From assembly GCF_002083135.2 (NCBI RefSeq), contig NZ_NBTM02000001.1, forward strand, positions 1,939,761 to 2,003,760: 64,000 nt of DNA, written 5' to 3'. Source of the stretch: Aerococcus viridans. GTDB lineage: Bacteria > Bacillota > Bacilli > Lactobacillales > Aerococcaceae. Shown in pieces: positions 37,296 through 47,109 of this stretch. The position numbers and the translations under genes were made by a program. The first letter of the stretch is position 1. Every line of letters begins with the position of its first letter. The notes under the pieces were generated by a model that was given only the letters and a program-made list of their open reading frames with translations, ran no database searches and was not told where the DNA came from.

Positions 37296-37949
37296 TTACA
37301 AGTTCTGAACCAAACCTGTAACTTGGTTAACTGGAATTGAAAAGACAACACCGCTACCAGGTTGATCTAAGTCCATGGCGGTACGAATGCTTTCAGATAC
37401 TGGATTGACTTTTTCAGATTCGACTACTAACAGAACGATTTCTTTTTCTGGTTGAATTTCAATATTGAATAGTTTAGAGATTTCAGTGGTCCCTGTTCCA
37501 CGACCGTGAAGAATGGTTGCACCTTTAGCGCCTTCTTTACGGGCAGCTGCAACAACATCATCCCCTGAATCGCGGTCGACAATTGATACTAACAGTTGAT
37601 ACTCACTCATATTTTCACCTTTTTCTTCAAATGTCCGATTAAATAAACGACTACCACAAACGCTTGATGTATCTGCTGAGAACAGGATACCCAAGCCTTT
37701 CTTGTCTAATTTCATTTTCTCAGTGATTTTTTCGTGAATGTCACTTTCAAATTCCTTAGGAGCTAATGTAATCATCAATTCTTTCTTAGATTCATCAAGA
37801 CCCATTAAGTTAAGAAATTTATTAGAAATGGTGCCATCACAAAGGACTAAGGTGCCACCACCGGTTCCATGCTCTTTGGCAGTTTTAAGTACTTTTTGCC
37901 CAATACCATGGTTTACAATAGCGAAAAACGCCACTGATTCTACAGTCAT
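37296..37949 (-). CDS. Tandem P-II-like regulatory protein
   Basis: A soluble 217-residue protein made of two P-II-like modules. The first (about residues 4-105) has FFAIVNHGIGQKVLKTAKEHG, GGGTLVLCDGT and VCGSRLF. The second (about 113-217) has QLLVSIVDRDSGDDVVAAARKEGAKGATILHGRGTG and EKEIVLLVVESEKVNPVSESI. Each ends with a strand suited to a ferredoxin-like fold. The ATG at 37949 has AAGGGGG upstream. It lies 12 bases after a DUF1538 membrane protein gene, so the two are surely co-transcribed. P-II proteins usually sense nucleotides or metabolites and gate a partner transporter. That this one controls the DUF1538 protein is inferred from the pairing. Confidence 0.8.
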   Translation of the reverse strand: MTVESVAFFAIVNHGIGQKVLKTAKEHGTGGGTLVLCDGTISNKFLNLMGLDESKKELMITLAPKEFESDIHEKITEKMKLDKKGLGILFSADTSSVCGSRLFNRTFEEKGENMSEYQLLVSIVDRDSGDDVVAAARKEGAKGATILHGRGTGTTEISKLFNIEIQPEKEIVLLVVESEKVNPVSESIRTAMDLDQPGSGVVFSIPVNQVTGLVQNL

Positions 37950-37961
37950 CAATTAACCCCC

Positions 37962-39437
37962 TTATTCACCAATTGCTTTATTGTTTTTAACGCGTAATTT
38001 ATAGATTAAACCTAGGATTTGAACCATCAACACTGGGGTCATTGCCACCATTGCGATGATACCGAAACCATCTACTAATACATCTGCTTGCGGTAACGTA
38101 TCGGCTACACCTTGAGCAAAGGCCAAGATAAATGTCGCTGTCATCGGACCAGATGCTACCCCACCAGCATCGAAGGCGATACCTGTAAACAGGTTGGGTA
38201 CGTAAAAGCTTAATAAGATTGATAAACCAAATCCTGGCAATAGGAAGTGCCACAATTCAACGCCTGGTACCATAATACGAAGCATTGACATCATTACAGC
38301 TAAACCTACACCAATCGACAAGGAGAATAATAACAACTTATTAGGGATATGTCCACCAGTTACGTCTTCAACTTGGTCTCCAAGTATGTGTACAGCTGGT
38401 TCAGCTAATACAACTACTAGTCCCATTACAAGACCAATCCATAGAACTAACGGTTCATGGTTAGTGGCTAATTCAGTCGCTAAGTAACGACCCATATCCA
38501 TAAACCCTTGGTTAACCCCAATAAGGAAGAAAGTTAAACCAATCAAGACATAGACAACCCCAACAGCAATACGGCGTAATTCACCTTTATTGATTCTTCT
38601 ATAAAAATAAATCACAATTGCGAATAGGATTAAAATTGGAATAAGTGAAACTACTGATTCTTGAACAGTATGACCAATATTTGCGATGAACGGATGGATA
38701 ATCCCTTCAGTATATTGGTAAGCTTCATCTGAACTTTCGAAGGTAGATGATTGAATCAGTGACATGATCAATACGGCTAAAATGGGCCCAGTTGACATAG
38801 CACCTACTAAACCAAAGGAATCGTCCTCTGCCCCTTTACCACCTTTTTTAGCAGAAACACTGGTGCCTAAGGCCAATACAAATGGTGTAGTTAAGGCACC
38901 GGTCGTTGCACCTGAGGCATCAAATGACATCGCTAGGAAGGTAGAATCTGCGAAAATTGATAATAAGATAATGACCGCATAAACGGCTAGGAAGAACCAC
39001 TTCAATGCGACATCTTTCATTACCCGGTAAACACCAAGGGCGATCATAACCCCCACACCTATTGATACAACGAAAACAATGGTTTGTGACCCTAACACGC
39101 CACCTGTTGCATCAGAAATTTGTTGGCCCAAAATTAATAGGTCTGGTTCGGCTACGGTAATCGAAAACCCTATAAAGAATGTTAATAATAGTACGATTAA
39201 ATGGGAACTTGATCGAATAATCGAATCACCTAAATAATTCCCAATTGGCGTCATACCAATATCTACCCCGAATAGGAAGATGGTCAGTCCTATTGTTAAT
39301 AGGATTGAACCAATTGCGAATCTCGCCATCATATCTCCTGGCACATCAACCAGGGTAAATGCTAGGGCGAATACAAGGATGACGATAGGTAAGACAGAAG
39401 ATATCACTTCTTTAAACTTATCTAGCAATAACTGCAT
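37962..39437 (-). CDS. DUF1538 integral membrane protein
   Basis: A 491-residue polytopic membrane protein with about 12 hydrophobic segments in two repeated halves. The repeat is visible in paired phrases: FAIGSILLTIGLTIFLFGVDIGM with VYVLIGLTFFLIGVNQGFMDMG, AEPDLLILGQQISDATGG with AEPAVHILGDQVEDVTGG, and FDASGATTGALTTPFVLALG with FDAGGVASGPMTATFILAFA. This matches the DUF1538 family, which has no settled function; a transporter is plausible from the inverted or duplicated layout. AAGGAGG precedes the ATG. The pair DUF1538 plus P-II-like protein sits between polC and rimP, where most related genomes have none. Its upstream region holds two dyads. Confidence 0.85.
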   Translation of the reverse strand: MQLLLDKFKEVISSVLPIVILVFALAFTLVDVPGDMMARFAIGSILLTIGLTIFLFGVDIGMTPIGNYLGDSIIRSSSHLIVLLLTFFIGFSITVAEPDLLILGQQISDATGGVLGSQTIVFVVSIGVGVMIALGVYRVMKDVALKWFFLAVYAVIILLSIFADSTFLAMSFDASGATTGALTTPFVLALGTSVSAKKGGKGAEDDSFGLVGAMSTGPILAVLIMSLIQSSTFESSDEAYQYTEGIIHPFIANIGHTVQESVVSLIPILILFAIVIYFYRRINKGELRRIAVGVVYVLIGLTFFLIGVNQGFMDMGRYLATELATNHEPLVLWIGLVMGLVVVLAEPAVHILGDQVEDVTGGHIPNKLLLFSLSIGVGLAVMMSMLRIMVPGVELWHFLLPGFGLSILLSFYVPNLFTGIAFDAGGVASGPMTATFILAFAQGVADTLPQADVLVDGFGIIAMVAMTPVLMVQILGLIYKLRVKNNKAIGE

Positions 39438-39475
39438 AGAATTCCTCCTTTTTAATAAATAGTTTACATAGAAAA

Positions 39476-39550
39476 AGCAACAAATAAATTAAATATCAGC
39501 GTATGATTTGTTGCGAGTATTGCTTTTAAGCGAACGGATTCACTTAAAAG
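39476..39550. promoter_or_regulatory. Two adjacent dyads upstream of the DUF1538 gene
   Basis: GCAACAAAT (39476-39484) faces ATTTGTTGC (39505-39513), and CTTTTAAGCGAA (39523-39534) faces TTCACTTAAAAG (39539-39550) with one G-U-type mismatch. Neither is followed by a T-tract, so they are more likely operators or leader RNA structures than terminators. Confidence 0.45.
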
Positions 39551-39597
39551 ATACAATATTATGTTAACATACCTAATAGTCACATCAAAAATAACAC

Positions 39598-39644
39598 TCA
39601 AAAAAAACAGGACTACCTTCCAAAATGATAGGTAATCCTGTTTT
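39598..39644 (-). terminator. Terminator of polC
   Basis: AAAACAGGATTACCT and AGGTAGTCCTGTTTT form a 15-bp stem with a G-U pair, followed by TTTT on the minus strand. Confidence 0.9.
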
Positions 39645-39650
39645 GCGCTT

Positions 39651-42600
39651 TTAAAAATCAAATAGTGATAATTGGTTTTGGTCTGGTAAACCATCTAATA
39701 CATGGTTTTCGGTCATGTATTCAATCAATGATTTAGACACTTTACCACGAGTTTGTAAGTCTTCTTTTGATAGAAATGGTGATTCCTCACGTGCTGCAAC
39801 AATGGATTTGGCCACGTTTGTACCCAAACCGTCAATGGCTCTAAAAGGTGCAATCAACGTATTGTCCTCTTCAATAATAAATTCAGTTGCATGAGATTTA
39901 TTGATATCAACCATTTTTAAGGTAAAGCCACGTTCCCACATCTCGTTTACAATCTCAAGGACTGTTAGCAATTGTTTTTCTTTAGTAGAAGCTTCCATTC
40001 CTTTGGCATTGATTTCGTTAATTTTGGCCTTAGTCGATTCTTTCCCGTTCGACATGGATACTAGGTCAAAGTCACTCGCCCGTACTGATAAGTAGGCACA
40101 ATAGTACCAAATTGGGTGTTTTACTTTAAACCAAGCTACCCGCATGGCGTTCAATACATAGGCAGCGGCATGGGCTTTAGGAAACATGTATTTAATCTTT
40201 TCACATGAATCCATATACCATTCCGGCACGTCGTATTCCCGCATGATGGCCTTGTGCTCGTCAGAAAGCCCCTTACCTTTACGAACTTTTTCCATAATTT
40301 GGAAGGCATCTGATTCCGGCAAGCCACGGTGGATTAAGTAAACCATGATATCATCACGACAACCGATAACCTCACTTAGCGGTAGCCCTTTTTCCCGTAC
40401 AAGTACTTCGGCATTGCCTAACCAAACGTCCGTACCATGCGATAGTCCAGAGATTTGTAGGAGTTCGGCGAAGGTAGAAGGTTTGGTTGCTTCAAGCATT
40501 TGTCTAGTGAAGCGGGTCCCAAATTCGGGAATCCCTAATGTACCAGTGTTTGAATAGATTTGTTCCTTTGTGACACCTAAAACCTCTGTCCCGTTGAATA
40601 ACTCATAAACTTCTGGGTCATCGATTGGGATTTCGGTTGGGTTGATACCCGATAAATCCTGCAACTTACGGATCATGGTCGGATCATCATGACCAAGGAT
40701 ATCTAGTTTCAACACGTTATCGTGGATGGAATGGAAATCGAAGTGGGTCGTCTTCCATTCAGATTCCACATCGTCAGCCGGGAATTGAATTGGGGTAAAG
40801 TCGTAAACATCCATGTTTTCAGGGATAACGATAATCCCCCCTGGATGCTGTCCGGTCGTCCGTTTCACTCCTGTTGCACCCTTGGCTAAGAATTCCTTCT
40901 CTGTCTTACGCAAGTTTAAATTCTTGTCTTGGTCGTAACCTAATACGTATCCGAAGGCTGTTTTATCTGCTACCGTACCAATTGTTCCGGCCCGGAAAAC
41001 GTGGTCGTCACCGAAAAGGACTTTGGTATAGGCATGGGCACGCGCTTGGTATTCACCGGAGAAGTTCAAATCGATATCGGGCACCTTGTCCCCTTTAAAT
41101 CCTAGGAAGGTTTCAAATGGAATATCTTGCCCGTCTTTATCTAGATTTGTCCCACATTCAGGACAGGGTTTATCCGGTAAGTCGAATCCTGAACCAACTG
41201 AGCCATCTGTAAAGAAATGACTGTAATGGCAATTCGGGCACACATAATGCGGCGCCAACGGGTTTACTTCGGTAATCCCTGACATGGTCGCTACAAATGA
41301 GGAACCAACTGATCCACGGGAACCTACGATATAGCCGTCGTCATTTGATTTTTTCACCAGTTTTTGCGAAATCAGATAGATAACGGAGAACCCATTGGAA
41401 ATAATGGATTTCAATTCTTTATCTAAGCGGGCTTCAACGATTTCTGGTAGTTCTTTTCCGTAGATTTCATGGGCCTTTTCAAATGACATATCTGTCAGTT
41501 CTTGTTCGGCCCCTTCAATAGTTGGTGTATACAATTTGTCTTTCAAAGGTTCCACAAACTCAATGCTGTCTGCAATGGCATTGGAATTTTCAACGACAAT
41601 TTGGTATGCCGTTTCCTCACCTAGGAAGGCAAATTCTTGCAACATTTCTTCAGTTGAGCGGAAATGGGCTTCTGGAAAGTTTTTGGTCCGGTTAGATTTG
41701 ATCGAATTAATTAAAATTTCCCGGTACAATTTATCCTCTTCATTTAGGTAATGGACATCTCCTGTTGCAACAACAGGTTTGTTGACCGATTCCCCAATTT
41801 CAAGCATATCTTTCATGATTTTTTCAAGCGTCGCTTCGTCTTGAATCAATTCATCTAAGATCAAAGGTTTGTAAACTGCTTTTGGTTGGAGTTCCAAGTA
41901 GTCGTAGAAACCAGCTTTTTGCTCTGCTTCGACTTTCCCTTTTTGCATTAAAGCTTCAAATACTTCACCGCCTGCACAGGCTGAACCGACCAACAAATTT
42001 TCTCGGTGACTAGATAAGAGTGACCGAGGAATTCGAGGTACTCGGTAGTAATAGTCGATATTTGACGCAGAAACCAATTTGAATAGGTCTTTTAACCCTG
42101 TTTGGTTTTTAGCTAGCAAAATAGCATGGAATGGTCGACCTTGCTTGTAGGCGTCCCCTTTACCAATGTCTTTATTCAACTCGTCATGGTAGAAAATCTC
42201 ATGGTCAGCGGCTGCTTCTTTGATGAAAATCCAGGCTAAGGCCCCTGTGGTTTCCGCATCATATACGGCCCGGTGATGCTGCTCTAGGGCCACATTGTAG
42301 CGTTTGGCCAAGGTGTTCAAACGATGCGATTTTAGGTTTGGATGTAAGAAACGAGACATTTCTAAGGTATCAATCACGGCGTTATGGGACTTGTCAAAAC
42401 CATGTCGGTTGTAGGCGGTATTAATAAAGCCCATGTCAAAACTGGCATTATGGGCCACGAAAATAGCGTCCCCAACCCATTCTCTAAAGTCCGTAATCAC
42501 TTCTTTTTCAGTCCGGGTATTGGCTAACATGGCGTCAGTGATCCCTGTTAAATCAATAATCGTTGCTGAAAGTGGCCGTCCTGGATTAATAAACTCTTCA

Positions 42601-43970
42601 AAAGTGTCAATCACATTACCGTTCTGCATTTTAACGGCCGCTAATTCGATAATATTATCATAAATAGCTGATAATCCAGTAGTCTCCACATCGAACACGA
42701 CATAGGTTGCTTCTTTTAATTCGATATGGTCCGGATTGTAGGCGATAGGGACTCCGTCATCGACGATATTCGCTTCAACACCGTAAATCATTTTCAAACC
42801 AGTGGATTTAGCCGCCCCTGATGCTTCTGGATAAGCTTGCAGGGTTGCATGGTCAGTGACCGCAATAGCAGTATGGCCCCAATCTTTAGCTTGATTGGTG
42901 AAATCGGAAATTGAATTGGTCGCATCCAACATAGACATATTGGTGTGAACATGTAATTCAACCCGCTTCTTGTCAGCGTTATCTTGGCGTTTTGTCTTGG
43001 TAATTTGCTCCAAGTCGCGAACATTTAGGACTAAGTCACGGGCAAAACGGTCATCCATTTGCAAATCACCGCGGACCCGTAACCACATGCCTTTGCGTAT
43101 CGCTTCAAAAATGGCGATATCTTCGTCAGTTCTAGAGAACATTTGAATCAAGAATGCTGAGCTATAATCTGAAATCTTAGCGTTTAAAATTCGGCGGCCA
43201 GTTTTTAAAATCTTGACCTCCACATCGAAAACGACACCTTCCATGGATACAAACCGTTGCTCTTCAACGTAAGTATTCATGGCTCTCAATTTATCATCTA
43301 CCGGGATATGTTTCCCTAATTGAATTTTATCTACCTTAATTGCTTGGGCATTATTACCAGCAGCAGCCATCTCTTTCTGTTTTTCAGCTGCTTTTTTTGC
43401 CATTTCTTGCTGTTGCTCAGCTAATTCATTAGCCCGTTCCATAAAGACATCGCGCCGGTCTTTTGCCGTTTCATCGTCAATGATAATTTCAAATGGCACT
43501 TTTGGAAAGCCGACCATTTGGTAATTTTGCTTGATCACTTCAAGATAGTTTTCTTGGATAATTTGTTTTAAAGGATGATTGTCGACCCGAATGTAATACC
43601 GGTTGTTTTCAAATGTGGGTAATTGTCCTTGGAAAGTGGCTTTGGCAATCCCGTTTGAAATGCCTGACCGTTTGACAATGATTGGCCAGTAATCCAAGAC
43701 ATCTTGATTAGCTGGTTGACTTTGGTCAGCGACCTCAATTGAAAAATCTACTGCCCCAACATGGTCGAATCCCTTTTTCAGGTATTCTTCAAAGGTTAAG
43801 AAAGTGGCGGCATCTAATCGTGTTGGTAGGCCAATTTTAAACTGCCATAACCGAGATTTTGTGTGGACCACAACGTTCTCTAACCAGCCGTTCTGGATAG
43901 CCGCGTTTTCTTCTGTCCAATTAATTTGTCCTAGTAGGGCCTGGAATAAGGCTTCTTTAGATTCTGACAT
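39651..43970 (-). CDS. polC: DNA polymerase III PolC
   Basis: The replicative polymerase of low-GC Gram-positives with built-in 3'-5' proofreading. About 1439 residues. An OB domain (SMEGVVFDVEVKILKTGRRI, about residue 245) precedes a PHP domain that is split by the exonuclease. The first PHP part has VELHVHTNMSMLDATNS near 335, and the exonuclease has VVFDVETTGL near 425 and VAHNASFDMGF. A zinc knuckle follows (CPNCHYSHF to CPECG, about 925-965), then the polymerase active site PDIDLNFSGEYQ near 990. The ATG at 43970 was chosen since AAAGG lies eight bases upstream. It follows rseP with a terminator between them; proS, often found there, is absent. Confidence 0.97.
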   Translation of the reverse strand: MSESKEALFQALLGQINWTEENAAIQNGWLENVVVHTKSRLWQFKIGLPTRLDAATFLTFEEYLKKGFDHVGAVDFSIEVADQSQPANQDVLDYWPIIVKRSGISNGIAKATFQGQLPTFENNRYYIRVDNHPLKQIIQENYLEVIKQNYQMVGFPKVPFEIIIDDETAKDRRDVFMERANELAEQQQEMAKKAAEKQKEMAAAGNNAQAIKVDKIQLGKHIPVDDKLRAMNTYVEEQRFVSMEGVVFDVEVKILKTGRRILNAKISDYSSAFLIQMFSRTDEDIAIFEAIRKGMWLRVRGDLQMDDRFARDLVLNVRDLEQITKTKRQDNADKKRVELHVHTNMSMLDATNSISDFTNQAKDWGHTAIAVTDHATLQAYPEASGAAKSTGLKMIYGVEANIVDDGVPIAYNPDHIELKEATYVVFDVETTGLSAIYDNIIELAAVKMQNGNVIDTFEEFINPGRPLSATIIDLTGITDAMLANTRTEKEVITDFREWVGDAIFVAHNASFDMGFINTAYNRHGFDKSHNAVIDTLEMSRFLHPNLKSHRLNTLAKRYNVALEQHHRAVYDAETTGALAWIFIKEAAADHEIFYHDELNKDIGKGDAYKQGRPFHAILLAKNQTGLKDLFKLVSASNIDYYYRVPRIPRSLLSSHRENLLVGSACAGGEVFEALMQKGKVEAEQKAGFYDYLELQPKAVYKPLILDELIQDEATLEKIMKDMLEIGESVNKPVVATGDVHYLNEEDKLYREILINSIKSNRTKNFPEAHFRSTEEMLQEFAFLGEETAYQIVVENSNAIADSIEFVEPLKDKLYTPTIEGAEQELTDMSFEKAHEIYGKELPEIVEARLDKELKSIISNGFSVIYLISQKLVKKSNDDGYIVGSRGSVGSSFVATMSGITEVNPLAPHYVCPNCHYSHFFTDGSVGSGFDLPDKPCPECGTNLDKDGQDIPFETFLGFKGDKVPDIDLNFSGEYQARAHAYTKVLFGDDHVFRAGTIGTVADKTAFGYVLGYDQDKNLNLRKTEKEFLAKGATGVKRTTGQHPGGIIVIPENMDVYDFTPIQFPADDVESEWKTTHFDFHSIHDNVLKLDILGHDDPTMIRKLQDLSGINPTEIPIDDPEVYELFNGTEVLGVTKEQIYSNTGTLGIPEFGTRFTRQMLEATKPSTFAELLQISGLSHGTDVWLGNAEVLVREKGLPLSEVIGCRDDIMVYLIHRGLPESDAFQIMEKVRKGKGLSDEHKAIMREYDVPEWYMDSCEKIKYMFPKAHAAAYVLNAMRVAWFKVKHPIWYYCAYLSVRASDFDLVSMSNGKESTKAKINEINAKGMEASTKEKQLLTVLEIVNEMWERGFTLKMVDINKSHATEFIIEEDNTLIAPFRAIDGLGTNVAKSIVAAREESPFLSKEDLQTRGKVSKSLIEYMTENHVLDGLPDQNQLSLFDF

Positions 43971-43992
43971 ACACATTTCCTTTCCTAATTTA

Positions 43993-44021
43993 ATAACAAA
44001 AGGCCATCGCTATGGCCTTTT
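43993..44021 (-). terminator. Terminator of rseP
   Basis: AAAAGGCCAT-AGCG-ATGGCCTTTT, followed by GTTATT on the minus strand. Bidirectional appearance. Confidence 0.8.
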
Positions 44022-44057
44022 GACGTGCATTTAAAAGTGGCGTGTTTGCTAAGTGTC

Positions 44058-45323
44058 CTAGCCAAACATACGCATAATATCGTTCCAAGTGACAGCAATC
44101 ATTAGCACAATGACAAGCACTGCACCTACAATATTGATCATACCTTCTGTTTTAGCTTGTAGTGGTTTACCTCGGACCAATTCGATCAGGTTCAAAACTA
44201 TTTTACCACCATCTAAAGCTGGTACGGGTAGTAAATTGACAATTCCTAGGTTAATACTTAAAGAAGCTAACCAAGAAATAACACCTGTCATCCCAAAGGA
44301 AACGACTTGCGAGGTAGTTTGGTACATGTAAACTGGTCCACCAAAATTGTTGATGTCAAAGCCAGTTTTAAACATACTACCAATTATAGAGAAAATACCT
44401 GTAATCATGGTCCACGCGCTAGTAAAACCAAAAGTAATTTTAGCCATAAATGAATTATCTTGACTTCTTTGTGCGCCAATTAAACCAACTGTTTCACCCG
44501 ATTCAGTTTCAGTTGCCTGTGGAGTTACTGAAATATCTTGCTCTAGCCCGTCTCGAGTGATGGTAAAAGTAAGTGATTGGTCTGGGTTTGATTGGACAAT
44601 AGCTTGCATATCGTCGAATGATTCGACCGGTTGATCGTCGATTGACAAGATTTGGTCACCCGCCTCTAGTCCTGCTGCTTGAGCTGCAGAATCTTCTTGA
44701 ACAGCACCGATTTCAGCTTCGTTTGACCAAACACCGCCTTGCATGAAGGCTAGTAGTATGAAAGCTAGAACACCTAGGATAAAGTTGTTCATTGGTCCAG
44801 CGAGATTAACGATTAGTCGTTGCCAGATGTTGGCAGATTGGAATTGACGTTCTATTGGCGCGACTTTCACGATTGTTCCGTCAGATTCAACGATGTTTGC
44901 TGTTTTTGACACTTGGTAGCGTACTTTTTCCTCGCTACCGTAAGGAATCCCTTCGATGAACATGTCTTCTTCTAAATCTGCTGCCCAAACTTCTAGCGGT
45001 AAGCCGGCAAAATTTTGGCCCTCATTTTCCAAAGAGATTGTCTTTACAAGGCCGTCTTCACCTTGTTCAATGACGACTTGCATGCCTTTCGTTAGACTGT
45101 CAGACATTTCCTCCAACCCTGCCATACGTACGTAACCCCCGATTGGAAGGATGCGTAAAGTATAAGTCGTTTCTTCAGCTTCGTAATGGAAAATTTTCGG
45201 TCCCATACCGATTGAGAATTCACGGACTAGGATGCCAGCTTTCTTGGCAAAATAATAGTGCCCAAATTCATGGACAATAACGATGACTGAAAAAATAAAT
45301 ATAAATGCGATAATAGTCGTCAT
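44058..45323 (-). CDS. rseP: RIP metalloprotease RseP (site-2 protease family)
   Basis: A membrane-embedded zinc protease that cuts anti-sigma factors and signal peptide remnants within the membrane. 421 residues: the HExxH motif is in VHEFGHYYFAKKAG within the first transmembrane helix (about residues 18-30). A PDZ domain lies at about 200-285 (AAGLEAGDQILSIDDQPVESFDDMQ), and the second zinc-ligand region NLLPVPALDGGKIV is near the C-terminal helices. AAGGAG precedes the start. It follows cdsA by 49 bases. Confidence 0.95.
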   Translation of the reverse strand: MTTIIAFIFIFSVIVIVHEFGHYYFAKKAGILVREFSIGMGPKIFHYEAEETTYTLRILPIGGYVRMAGLEEMSDSLTKGMQVVIEQGEDGLVKTISLENEGQNFAGLPLEVWAADLEEDMFIEGIPYGSEEKVRYQVSKTANIVESDGTIVKVAPIERQFQSANIWQRLIVNLAGPMNNFILGVLAFILLAFMQGGVWSNEAEIGAVQEDSAAQAAGLEAGDQILSIDDQPVESFDDMQAIVQSNPDQSLTFTITRDGLEQDISVTPQATETESGETVGLIGAQRSQDNSFMAKITFGFTSAWTMITGIFSIIGSMFKTGFDINNFGGPVYMYQTTSQVVSFGMTGVISWLASLSINLGIVNLLPVPALDGGKIVLNLIELVRGKPLQAKTEGMINIVGAVLVIVLMIAVTWNDIMRMFG

Positions 45324-45372
45324 AATGTGCTCCTTACTAAATTTATAGCTATATGATTAGCTAGGATACTTG

Positions 45373-46170
45373 CTAAGCTCCAAGGAATGGAATCAAGAAA
45401 TAAAACATGGGTAATACCATTAATAGACTGTCAAAACGGTCAAGGAAACCGCCATGACCGGGCATAATATTACCTGAATCTTTGACTTCGTAAGTCCGTT
45501 TTAAGGATGATTCTACTAAGTCGCCCATCTGTCCTAAAAAGCCTAAAATCAGGGCTAAAATCAAATTATCCATGATTGATATGCCAAAGATGTTGTTAAA
45601 ATAAAGGACAATACTTGAACAAATAAAGGCCCCAATGATGCCGCCTAATGATCCTTCAATGGTTTTATTAGGTGAGACTTTTGGTGCTAAGGGTGTTCGG
45701 CCAATTTGGCGACCGACTAAATAGGCAAAGGTATCGTTCCCCCAAATAATGATTAACACGTAAATAACTGGCAAGAGCCCCATTAATCTCGTCTCAATTA
45801 ATAAGTGAAAACCACGGCCAACGTATAAAGCCGCTAAACTAATGACCCCTACTTGTTCAAAGTTAATATCCTCTGGTTTGAAGACCATTATAATCAATAA
45901 CATGGCTAAACCAGCGAAGTAAAGCGTCATATAGTCGATTTCTTGTGGCAGTAGTGCTAGATAATAAGACGGCAGTAGTTGTAACATCATGGTGATTAAA
46001 CCGATAATCCCCCGCCATGAGGGGAATGGAATTTTTGCCATTTGTAAAATTTCATAGTAAGCAACCATTGCAATAAGCGCTACCATCAAGTCAAAAGGAC
46101 GACCACCTACAAATAAAAGTGGTATAAAAATGGCAAGAGCAACAACAGCGCTGATAACCCTTTGTGTCAT
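45373..46170 (-). CDS. cdsA: Phosphatidate cytidylyltransferase
   Basis: Makes CDP-diacylglycerol from phosphatidic acid and CTP, the branch point of phospholipid synthesis. 265 residues with about eight transmembrane helices. The signature is split between VSPNKTIEGSLGGIIGAF and GHGGFLDRFDSLL near the C-terminus, with the essential aspartates. AGAGGGG precedes the ATG. It follows uppS by 14 bases. Confidence 0.96.
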   Translation of the reverse strand: MTQRVISAVVALAIFIPLLFVGGRPFDLMVALIAMVAYYEILQMAKIPFPSWRGIIGLITMMLQLLPSYYLALLPQEIDYMTLYFAGLAMLLIIMVFKPEDINFEQVGVISLAALYVGRGFHLLIETRLMGLLPVIYVLIIIWGNDTFAYLVGRQIGRTPLAPKVSPNKTIEGSLGGIIGAFICSSIVLYFNNIFGISIMDNLILALILGFLGQMGDLVESSLKRTYEVKDSGNIMPGHGGFLDRFDSLLMVLPMFYFLIPFLGA

Positions 46171-46184
46171 GAGAACCCCTCTTT

Positions 46185-46931
46185 CTATTTGGTATCTATC
46201 GCTCCGAATCGACGGTTTCTACGTTGAAATTCGCCAACACACTCCTGCATAATAGCTTCATCAAAGTCTGGCCATTTCGTGTCAGTAAACACCATTTCAC
46301 TATAGGCCAACTGCCACAATAGGTAATTCGATAAACGAACTTCCCCACTTGAACGAATCAATAAATCCGGATCGGCATATTCACCTAATTGTGCTGTATA
46401 TAAATTGTCTGAAATGGTTTGTTCAGAAATATCTTTCACTTTCAAGTCGCCATTTGCTACAGATGTGGCAATATTTTGGACGGCTTTGGTGATTTCATCA
46501 CGTGAGCCATAGTTAAAGGCAATATTCAAAATTAAACCAGTGTTGTCTTTAGTACGATCCATGGCATTTTGAATATATTTCTTTGTCCCTAGTGGTACTT
46601 TATCGAAGTTCCCACTCATGCGAACTTGTACATTGTTGTCGATTAAATCAGGTAAGATTTCATCGTTTAATACTTTGGGTAAGCCCATTAAATAATTTAC
46701 TTCGGTAATTGGTCGCTTCCAATTTTCAGTTGAGAAGGCATATGCTGTCAGTACCTTCACGCCCATTTTATGTGCTGCAATGACCACACGTTTTAGGGCT
46801 TTTAATCCCTCTGAATGTCCGTCTGTTCGTTTTAATCCACGAGCCTGTGCCCATCTACCGTTTCCGTCCATAATCACTGCGATGTGATTTGGTATAGGTA
46901 ATGCTGGATTATAGTTTACTTCTGTCACCAT
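46185..46931 (-). CDS. uppS: Undecaprenyl diphosphate synthase
   Basis: The cis-prenyltransferase that supplies the lipid carrier for peptidoglycan. 248 residues: HIAVIMDGNGRWAQARG near residue 16 with the catalytic aspartate, LTAYAFSTENWKRP near 62, and the C-terminal DPDLLIRSSGEVRLSNYLLWQLAYSEM. GGAGG precedes the ATG. It begins uppS-cdsA-rseP, apart from frr by a terminator. Confidence 0.97.
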   Translation of the reverse strand: MVTEVNYNPALPIPNHIAVIMDGNGRWAQARGLKRTDGHSEGLKALKRVVIAAHKMGVKVLTAYAFSTENWKRPITEVNYLMGLPKVLNDEILPDLIDNNVQVRMSGNFDKVPLGTKKYIQNAMDRTKDNTGLILNIAFNYGSRDEITKAVQNIATSVANGDLKVKDISEQTISDNLYTAQLGEYADPDLLIRSSGEVRLSNYLLWQLAYSEMVFTDTKWPDFDEAIMQECVGEFQRRNRRFGAIDTK

Positions 46932-46959
46932 ATTGAACCTCCATTTGTAATTCTAGACA

Positions 46960-46968
46960 ATTGTATCA
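46960..46968 (-). promoter_or_regulatory. Candidate extended -10 promoter for uppS-cdsA-rseP
   Basis: TGATACAAT on the minus strand, about 30 bases before the uppS start. The -35 is poor, which is common with extended -10 elements. Confidence 0.5.
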
Positions 46969-47109
46969 AAAATCTGGAGAAAAACCTATACTTATCCCCT
47001 AGCTTGGCAGTTCTTTATCTCTTGACCAAGTCCATAAATTTGTTAGCAGTGAGACAAGTTCAATACCATTGAGATTTGGAAAAAGACAACCATCCTCAAA
47101 GCATACGGC

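Noticed and set aside
39464..39694. A 76-residue minus-strand frame spanning the polC end and the DUF1538 leader
   Set aside because: It crosses the polC terminator and the two dyads and overlaps polC in another frame.
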